DNA from: an uncultured Opitutia bacterium
GTDB taxonomy: Bacteria; Verrucomicrobiota; Verrucomicrobiia; Opitutales; UBA953
Length of the DNA: 13,825 bases
Direction of reading: 5' to 3'
Assembly (NCBI GenBank): GCA_903924185.1
Contig: CAIYAN010000326.1
Span: forward strand, 1 to 13,825
Below, piece by piece: positions 6,192-11,575 of the stretch (positions are counted from its first letter, which is position 1; each line of letters opens with the position of its first letter). The position numbers and the translations under genes are program-made. The notes below the pieces were generated by a model. It did not search any database and was not told the DNA's origin. It was given only the letters and a program-made list of their open reading frames with translations.

Positions 6192-6491
6192 ATGAAAAAG
6201 AAGCTCCTCAACGTCCACCCGGGCGAATTACTCCGCGAGGAGTTCCTAAACCCGCTCGGCATCACCGCCTATCGCCTGGCCAAAGGCGCCCGACTGCCCC
6301 ACCAGCGCGTGAACGAGATCCTCAAGGAGCGTCGCGGCATCACCGCCGAGACCGACCTGCATCTCTGCGCCTACCTCGGCCTCGAGCCCGGCTACTGGCT
6401 GCGCGTCCAGCTGGCCTATGACCTAAGGGAGGCCGTGAATACCATCGGCGCGAAGGTCAAGGCGACCATTAAGCCGCTGCAGGCGGCCTGA
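6192..6491 (+). CDS. higA: HigA-family antitoxin, XRE helix-turn-helix regulator
   Basis: 99-residue antitoxin that would neutralise HigB by binding it and repress the operon by binding DNA. It opens with the family signature HPGELLREEFLNPLGITAYRLA split over residues 9-30. The helix-turn-helix spans about 23-62 and includes RVNEILKERRGITAET (39-54), followed by YWLRVQLAYDLR (68-79). ATG at 6192 begins just before the signature; a longer in-frame start at 6129 lies inside higB and is rejected. The likely binding sites are the two palindromes at 5837-5857 and 5879-5894. It converges on the aminotransferase gene across the hairpin at 6540-6566. Confidence 0.94.
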   Translation: MKKKLLNVHPGELLREEFLNPLGITAYRLAKGARLPHQRVNEILKERRGITAETDLHLCAYLGLEPGYWLRVQLAYDLREAVNTIGAKVKATIKPLQAA

Positions 6492-6503
6492 GAAACCTAA
6501 CTA

Positions 6504-6524
6504 GGGCAAGACGCGGTCGTGCCC
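6504..6524. repeat. REP-like imperfect hairpin downstream of higA
   Basis: GGGCAAGAC (6504-6512) and GTCGTGCCC (6516-6524) pair with one mismatch around a three-base GCG loop. CTA and CTAC flank the two sides. Its location between convergent genes and GC-rich stem resemble dispersed extragenic palindromes; only this copy is in the window, though GTGCCCCT recurs at 6581-6595. Confidence 0.4.
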
Positions 6525-6539
6525 CTACCTGTGAAACAA

Positions 6540-6566
6540 AAAGGACGTCACCCAGTGACGTCCTTT
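6540..6566. terminator. Bidirectional terminator between higA and the aminotransferase gene
   Basis: Perfect 12-bp stem, AAAGGACGTCAC (6540-6551) against GTGACGTCCTTT (6555-6566), with a CCA loop. On the minus strand the stem runs into TTTTTGTTT, a good rho-independent signal for the aminotransferase mRNA, which stops at 6599. On the plus strand the T-run is only CTTTCGTT, so it is weaker for higBA. Confidence 0.85.
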
Positions 6567-6598
6567 CGTTCAAGGGCCGACGTGCCCCTTAATTCAAG

Positions 6599-7789
6599 TT
6601 ACTTCTTCAACTTCGCGCAGAAGCGGGCGAGGCGCTCGAGCCCCTGGGCGATGACCTGGTCGGAGGTCGCGTAGCTAAGGCGAATGTAGCCTTCGGAGCC
6701 GAATGCGGAACCGGGGACGACGGCCATGAGCTCTTCTTCGAGCAGGCGGTCGGCGAACTGCGTGGAGGTCAGGCCGAACGACTTGATGTTCGGGAAGAGG
6801 TAGAAGGCGCCCTGCGAGCGGTAGCAGGTGAGGCCGGGGATAGCGTTGAGGCCGGCGAGGAGGTTAAGGCGGCGCTTGTCGAACACGGCACCCATATCAG
6901 CGAGGGAAGCCTTAGCCTTGTCGGGGTGCTGGTGCACCGCGAGGGCACCGAACTGAGCGAAGGTGGTGGCGTTGGACGAGATCTGGCTCTGCAGGTCGGC
7001 CACGGCGGCGGCGAGGGGCTTGTCGGAGGCCACGAGCGTGCCGAGGCGCCAGCCGGTCATGGAGTAGCTCTTGGCATAACCAGAAACGGTGATGGTCAGG
7101 CGGGCGGCCTCGGGCGAGAAGGTCGCCGGACTGCAGGTGGTCTGGCCGTCGTAGACGAGGTTCTCGTAGATTTCGTCGGACATGATCCACACGTTAGCCT
7201 TGACGCAGATGGCCACGAGGGCTTCGAGCTCGGCGCGGGTATAGACAGCCCCAGTCGGGTTGGACGGGCTGTTGATAATGACCATGCGTGTCTTCGGCGT
7301 AAGCGCTGCGGTCAGCTGGGCGGGGGTGATCTTGAAACCCGTGACGTCTTCGGCGTTGACGACGACGGGTGTGCCGCCGGCGAGCTTCACCATCTCTGGG
7401 TAGCTCACCCAATACGGGGCGGGAATGATGACTTCATCGCCGGCGCTGATGGTGGCGAGGATGGCGAGGTAGCAGGACATCTTGCCACCCGGGGAAACGA
7501 CCACGTTGGCATCGGCGATGCCCGTGAAGCCGCGACGGGTGTAGTCTTCGGCAATCGCCTTACGGAGGGCGGGAATGCCCGGCGTAGGGGCATACTTCGT
7601 CTGGCCCTCGGCCAAGGCCTTAGCGCAGGCATCCTTGATGAATTGCGGGGTATCAAAGTCAGGCTCACCCACACCGAAGCCGACGACATCCTTACCAGCA
7701 GCCTTGAGGGCCTTTGCCTTGGCATCGACGGCGAGGGTCGGAGAAGGGGCTACATTGCGGGCCCAAGAGGAGAGAGCAGGATTCGACAT
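6599..7789 (-). CDS. PLP-dependent aspartate aminotransferase (class I, subgroup Ib), possibly also prephenate aminotransferase
   Basis: 396-residue fold-type I aminotransferase that exchanges amino groups between aspartate and 2-oxoglutarate. Visible residues: PYWVSYPEM (125-133), the SPSNPTG motif with Asn177, SDEIYE with Asp205 and Tyr208, the PLP Schiff-base Lys240 in SGYAKSYSMTGWRLG, Arg248, and the substrate carboxylate-binding Arg370 in GYIRLSYA. The GGK triplet at 101-103 aligns with the Lys that, in the Thermus-type subgroup Ib enzymes, goes with prephenate use, so a second role in phenylalanine/tyrosine synthesis is possible. The length is typical. ATG at 7789 is the family start; a weak GCAGGG lies about nine bases upstream. 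It is transcribed last among the minus-strand genes and ends at a strong terminator. An 89-base gap separates it from the membrane-protein gene. Confidence 0.94.
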   Translation of the reverse strand: MSNPALSSWARNVAPSPTLAVDAKAKALKAAGKDVVGFGVGEPDFDTPQFIKDACAKALAEGQTKYAPTPGIPALRKAIAEDYTRRGFTGIADANVVVSPGGKMSCYLAILATISAGDEVIIPAPYWVSYPEMVKLAGGTPVVVNAEDVTGFKITPAQLTAALTPKTRMVIINSPSNPTGAVYTRAELEALVAICVKANVWIMSDEIYENLVYDGQTTCSPATFSPEAARLTITVSGYAKSYSMTGWRLGTLVASDKPLAAAVADLQSQISSNATTFAQFGALAVHQHPDKAKASLADMGAVFDKRRLNLLAGLNAIPGLTCYRSQGAFYLFPNIKSFGLTSTQFADRLLEEELMAVVPGSAFGSEGYIRLSYATSDQVIAQGLERLARFCAKLKK

Positions 7790-7878
7790 GATTGGAACCC
7801 TGCAAAACGAAAGACCTCCGCCCCGCTTGGCAAGTCATTAGGCAACCCCACCCCCACCCTGTCTGGCCACCGTTAGGC

Positions 7879-8337
7879 CTAGATATCGATAGCGTCTTCC
7901 TGCTTGGGCTTCGACTGGCCATCCGCACCCGAACCCTGCTGGGCCGCTGGAGCAGTCGAATAGCTAATGAACCAAGAACCCACCGAAATCGCCAATGAGG
8001 CCAGCCACGGGGAGCCGAGCGGCAAACCGAGCAAATTACAGACCAACTTCAGCATTAGCACATTCGTCAGGTACAGGAGGCCGAAGGTGATGAGGCCAGT
8101 CATCAAGACCTTAGGTAGCCGCAGGACGATGAAGAGGGGCAAGGAGAGCAGCAGGAGCAGGACCAGGACGAAAGGACGGACCAGTAGATTCACCACCCCA
8201 AGGAGTAATGCGATCCAGAGGATGTTCGTGTAGGCATCTTTGATATCAAGGAAGCCCAAACGCACCGCGATGAGGATGCTGATCGGCAGGGCAAAAAGAC
8301 GGGCGAGAGCTAAGATGAAACGGAGTCCAGCGGACAT
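7879..8337 (-). CDS. Small multi-pass membrane protein, phage holin family (Phage_holin_4_2 / YvlD-like)
   Basis: 152-residue integral membrane protein. Four to five hydrophobic segments are visible: about 5-25, 36-53, 55-73, 78-103 and 110-126. The arrangement LGVVNLLVRPFVLVLLLLLSLPL at about 46-68 is the family's hallmark, with an Asn and RPF between two helices. The C-terminus (127-152) is polar, with Gln, Lys and acidic residues, and presumably cytoplasmic. Despite the name, chromosomal members are not phage genes and their function is not established; no phage gene is near. The ATG at 8337 is preceded by GGAG only two bases away, too close for a normal ribosome binding site, and by an extended -10 that would give a leaderless mRNA. 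It sits between phoU and the aminotransferase gene and may be transcribed on its own. Confidence 0.8.
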   Translation of the reverse strand: MSAGLRFILALARLFALPISILIAVRLGFLDIKDAYTNILWIALLLGVVNLLVRPFVLVLLLLLSLPLFIVLRLPKVLMTGLITFGLLYLTNVLMLKLVCNLLGLPLGSPWLASLAISVGSWFISYSTAPAAQQGSGADGQSKPKQEDAIDI

Positions 8338-8345
8338 GACTCCAC

Positions 8346-8354
8346 ATCATACCA
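8346..8354 (-). promoter_or_regulatory. Extended -10 promoter of the holin-family membrane protein
   Basis: On the minus strand TGGTATGAT (8354 to 8346) is a TGn extended -10 with five of six TATAAT matches. Transcription would start within about two bases of the ATG at 8337. No good -35 is at the right distance; a TTGACG lies too far upstream. Confidence 0.45.
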
Positions 8355-8366
8355 AAAGAAACCTTC

Positions 8367-8388
8367 CCGTCCAGCGTCAAGCGGACGG
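8367..8388 (-). terminator. Hairpin after phoU
   Basis: CCGTCC (8367-8372) pairs with GGACGG (8383-8388), with an inner GC-GC pair across a single-base bulge. On the minus strand it is followed by GAAGGTTTCTTTTGG, which is T-rich but interrupted. It is placed 18 bases after the phoU stop and probably ends the pst operon. Confidence 0.5.
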
Positions 8389-8406
8389 CCCTCCCCTACC
8401 CTACGT

Positions 8407-9060
8407 TTAGCGAGCGTGGCGGATATCTTCGCCCGAGAGGATGAAGATGACCTGTTCGGCGATATTCTTCGAGTGGTCGCCGATACGCTCCAAGGCCTTG
8501 GAGATGAAGATCAGCTCAACGTGGGAAGCCGAAACCTTGGCGGAGTCGCCCGAGCGACCGAACAAGGCCTCGTAGTTCTTACGATTGAGCGTGTCGATTT
8601 CGGCATCGCGCTCGAGGACGAGGCGGGCCTTGGCGATGTCGCCTTCAATGAAACTATCCAAGGCTAAGCGCAGTACCTCGCAGGCGATGATGCCTTCGGC
8701 GGGAACGTGCAAAAGGTCCTTAAGCGGGCCGCGCTCAGAAATGACCATGGCACGCTTGGCGATGACGGAGGCCTCATCGGCGATGCGCTCGAGGTCATGA
8801 CCGATATCGCGGGCCGCTAACAAGAGGCGGACGTCACTTCCCATTGGGCCGAAGAGCGTCAGGTAGCGCATGATTTCACGGTCAACGCGCTTTTCGAGGT
8901 CATCGACGCGGTCGTCCATCCCGCGGACCTGGAGAGCGAGGGAATCGTCTCCCTGTTCGACCGCCCGAAGGACCATCCGGGTCATATCGAGGGCGCGCTC
9001 ACCCATGAGGATGAGGTCGTCGCGGAGCTGACGGAGTTCGTCGTGGAAGTGGCGTTGCAT
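8407..9060 (-). CDS. phoU: Phosphate transport regulator PhoU
   Basis: 217-residue all-helical cytoplasmic protein that links the Pst transporter to the PhoR sensor kinase and damps phosphate uptake when phosphate is plentiful. The two PhoU repeats are both complete: HDLERIADEASVIAK at 88-102 (metal-binding Glu91 and Asp95) and KALERIGDHSKNIAEQ at 188-203 (Glu191 and Asp195). The opening MQRHFHDELRQLRDDLILMG is typical. It lies 31 bases after pstB and is the last gene of the operon; no ribosome binding site precedes it (the leader is A-rich). The partner kinase and regulator are not in the window. Confidence 0.96.
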   Translation of the reverse strand: MQRHFHDELRQLRDDLILMGERALDMTRMVLRAVEQGDDSLALQVRGMDDRVDDLEKRVDREIMRYLTLFGPMGSDVRLLLAARDIGHDLERIADEASVIAKRAMVISERGPLKDLLHVPAEGIIACEVLRLALDSFIEGDIAKARLVLERDAEIDTLNRKNYEALFGRSGDSAKVSASHVELIFISKALERIGDHSKNIAEQVIFILSGEDIRHAR

Positions 9061-9091
9061 GAGCGTGTTTTTTTAGAAGTGGGTGAACGGC

Positions 9092-9916
9092 TCAGCCGAA
9101 ACGGCCCGAAATATAGGCCTCGGTCTGTGCTTGGGACGGGTTCATGAAGATCTTCTCTGTCGTATCGTACTCGATCTGCTTACCGAGGTAAAAGAAAGCC
9201 GTGCGGTCGGAAACGCGGGCGGCCTGTTGCATCGAGTGCGTCACAATGACAATCGTGAACTGCTCCTTGAGCTCGTGAATGAGCTCCTCGATTTTGCCGG
9301 TGGCAATCGGGTCGAGCGCCGAGCAAGGCTCGTCCATCAAGAGAATCTCGGGCCGGTTGGCGATGGCGCGGGCAATACACAGACGCTGCATCTGACCACC
9401 TGATAGGCCAAGGGCGCTGTCTTGCAGGCGGTCCTTCACTTCGTCCCAGAGGGCTGACTTACGGAGAGACGTTTCGCAGGCCTCGTCGAGGATCGCGCGG
9501 TCGCGCACGCCCATCACGCGGAGGGCGTAAACGACATTCTCATAGATAGACTTCGGAAAAGGGTTGGACTTCTGGAACACCATACCCACGCGACGGCGGA
9601 GGGAGATAACCTCCAAACCTGGATCGTAAATCGAGCGTCCGTTGATGGTGATATCCCCTTCATGACTGATCCCATCGACGAGGTCATTCATGCGATTCAG
9701 ATTGCGCAGGAGAGTCGACTTACCGCAACCCGACGGGCCGATGAAAGCGACGACCTGACGCTCAGGGATGTCGAGGGAGATGGCGTCGAGCGCCTTCTTC
9801 TGTCCATACCAGAAGCCATAGTCACGGATGCTGATATAGTCCTTACGGCCGTCGCGCTCGGTAGCGGGGCGAACTTTAATGCGAGAAGGCGTCGTTGGGT
9901 TCATGGTGGCGGGCAT
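9092..9916 (-). CDS. pstB: Phosphate ABC transporter ATP-binding protein PstB
   Basis: 274-residue ATPase that drives phosphate import through PstCA. Walker A GPSGCGKST is at 60-68, the Q-loop Gln115 in FQKSNPFP, the signature LSGGQ at 171-175, Walker B ILLMDEP with Asp195 and Glu196, the D-loop SALD, and the switch His227 in VTHSM. The substrate-specific stretch NRMNDL (74-79) is the usual PstB form. The protein is slightly longer than E. coli PstB because of a polar N-terminal extension of about 25 residues; ATG at 9904 (codon 5) is an alternative start. It lies 18 bases after pstA, consistent with one operon. Confidence 0.97.
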   Translation of the reverse strand: MPATMNPTTPSRIKVRPATERDGRKDYISIRDYGFWYGQKKALDAISLDIPERQVVAFIGPSGCGKSTLLRNLNRMNDLVDGISHEGDITINGRSIYDPGLEVISLRRRVGMVFQKSNPFPKSIYENVVYALRVMGVRDRAILDEACETSLRKSALWDEVKDRLQDSALGLSGGQMQRLCIARAIANRPEILLMDEPCSALDPIATGKIEELIHELKEQFTIVIVTHSMQQAARVSDRTAFFYLGKQIEYDTTEKIFMNPSQAQTEAYISGRFG

Positions 9917-9934
9917 GCTGGGCGTTTGATGATT

Positions 9935-11572
9935 TTAGAAGGCAGCACCCTTGAAGCGGGCGCGGAGGCGGTTACGGATCCAAATCGCCCCGATATTCAA
10001 GGCGACGACTAAGACGATAAGCAACAACGTGGTGGCGAAGACCATGGGGCGGGCGGCGTCGGAATCGGGGGACTGGAAACCGAGGTCATACACGTGAAAA
10101 CCCAAGTGCATAAATTTACGATCCATATGCAGGAACGGAGCCACGGCGTCGAAGGGCAAGGTCGGGGCGAGCTTCACGACGCCGACCAGCATCAGCGGGG
10201 CGACTTCGCCCGCGCCGCGGGCCATGGCGAGGATGACGCCGGTCAAGATACCTGGAGCCGACGCTGGCAGTAAGATATCGCGAATCGTCTGCCACTTGGA
10301 AGCGCCCGCGGCGAGCGAGGCTTCGCGCATCCCGCGGGGGACGGCCGCCAAGGCCTCCTCCGTCGCGACAATCACCACTGGCAAGGTCATCAAAGCCAAG
10401 GTTAAGGAACACCATAACAAGCCACCCGTGCCGAAGACCGGAGTATTATTATTATACTTAAGTTGGTCGGCAAAGAAGAGCTGGTCGATCGAGCCGCCTA
10501 AAACGTAGACAAAGAAACCCAGCCCAAAGACCCCGAAAACGATTGAAGGCACCCCTGCGAGGTTATTGACGCTGATGCGGACGATGCGGAGTACGGCCCC
10601 CTGCTGAGCGTATTCACGGAGGTAGATCGCCGTAATCACGCCGAAGGGAGTGACCATCAAACTCATGAAGACCGTCATGACTAGCGTGCCGAAGATGGCC
10701 GGCATCAAGCCGCCCTCGGTATTCGCTTCGCGCGGCTCGTCGAAGATGAATTCACCCAGGCGGGAGGAAAAGAGTTGGATACGACCCCAAGTATCTAGCC
10801 GGTTAGGGAACCAACCACGGATGACCTGCGTGAGGGGGACGAGCACTTCCCGTCCGCTGGCCTCACGGGACACGAGCGAGGCAACCGCGCCGCCGGCGAC
10901 GACCTTAGCGGCCTCTGCCTGCAAGGCTGCGAAGCGTTGCTCGAGCGAGGTAATTTGTCCCCGACGGGCGGCCACCTCGGCGGCCAGCTTCAAATCTTCG
11001 GCGCGCCGCAGGGCCACCCGAGCGGCATCCATCTCCGCATTGACGTCGCCGATACGATGCCGGGTGATTTCAACCAGTTTCTCGCGGACCGCCGACGCGG
11101 AGGCCACCTCAGCCTGGAAAGCGACTTCGAAGCTAGGGTCGGTGACAAGCACCGTTTGGCCATCAGACTTGCGGAGCGAGACGGGGCGAACAAAAGCAGG
11201 GCCGTTTTCAACCCGCTCCAAGCCCAGGACATCAGCGGGGAACGTCTCGGCCTTCACCTTGGCTTCATCGACCCACAGGTAGGAATTACCGTTTAGCTCG
11301 CGCAAACCGACCTGATATTGAAGTTCATAGCGCGGGGCGTTCGCAGGCGAACCTGCACGGATGCGTCGTTGCGCCAACTGGCCGATGATGGTGCGACCAT
11401 CATCAATTTGGGCGACTGGGACGGGCGGTGCCCAGAACACCGTGACCCCATTGAGGATGACCAGCGACAAGAGGCCGACGACCATCCCGAGGCCGACGAT
11501 TAAGCCAAGACCTGTAAACCAAACCCAGGCTTCACCCCGGGGGGTACTGCTATCAGAAGGATTGGAAGACAT
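9935..11572 (-). CDS. pstA: Phosphate ABC transporter permease PstA, long form with a coiled-coil insert
   Basis: 545-residue inner-membrane permease, nearly twice the length of E. coli PstA. The first membrane helix is at about 18-47. Residues about 50-285 form a polar insert, probably periplasmic, whose centre (about 158-226) is an Ala/Glu/Arg-rich predicted coiled coil. The permease core then runs about 288-535 with helices near 291-317, 335-360, 383-408, 440-465 and 511-533. The EAA coupling loop to PstB is EALAAVPRGMREASLAAGAS at 406-425. Long PstA forms are known in pseudomonads and other gammaproteobacteria; the role of the insert is unknown. It starts three bases after the pstC stop, so translation is probably coupled. 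No ribosome binding site is visible. Confidence 0.93.
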   Translation of the reverse strand: MSSNPSDSSTPRGEAWVWFTGLGLIVGLGMVVGLLSLVILNGVTVFWAPPVPVAQIDDGRTIIGQLAQRRIRAGSPANAPRYELQYQVGLRELNGNSYLWVDEAKVKAETFPADVLGLERVENGPAFVRPVSLRKSDGQTVLVTDPSFEVAFQAEVASASAVREKLVEITRHRIGDVNAEMDAARVALRRAEDLKLAAEVAARRGQITSLEQRFAALQAEAAKVVAGGAVASLVSREASGREVLVPLTQVIRGWFPNRLDTWGRIQLFSSRLGEFIFDEPREANTEGGLMPAIFGTLVMTVFMSLMVTPFGVITAIYLREYAQQGAVLRIVRISVNNLAGVPSIVFGVFGLGFFVYVLGGSIDQLFFADQLKYNNNTPVFGTGGLLWCSLTLALMTLPVVIVATEEALAAVPRGMREASLAAGASKWQTIRDILLPASAPGILTGVILAMARGAGEVAPLMLVGVVKLAPTLPFDAVAPFLHMDRKFMHLGFHVYDLGFQSPDSDAARPMVFATTLLLIVLVVALNIGAIWIRNRLRARFKGAAF

Positions 11573-11575
11573 GGC

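Noticed and set aside
7846..7859. Possible G-quadruplex on the minus strand (G3-T-G5-T-G4)
   Set aside because: Only three G-tracts are present, so a standard three-tetrad quadruplex cannot form within this stretch.
6926..7876. Long plus-strand open frame (316 codons) opposite the aminotransferase
   Set aside because: It is antisense to a complete aminotransferase and its composition (Gly/Asp/Val-rich) is typical of a shadow frame.
7879..8337. Prophage remnant suggested by the holin-family name
   Set aside because: No integrase, endolysin, capsid or attachment site is near; this family is common as an ordinary chromosomal membrane protein.
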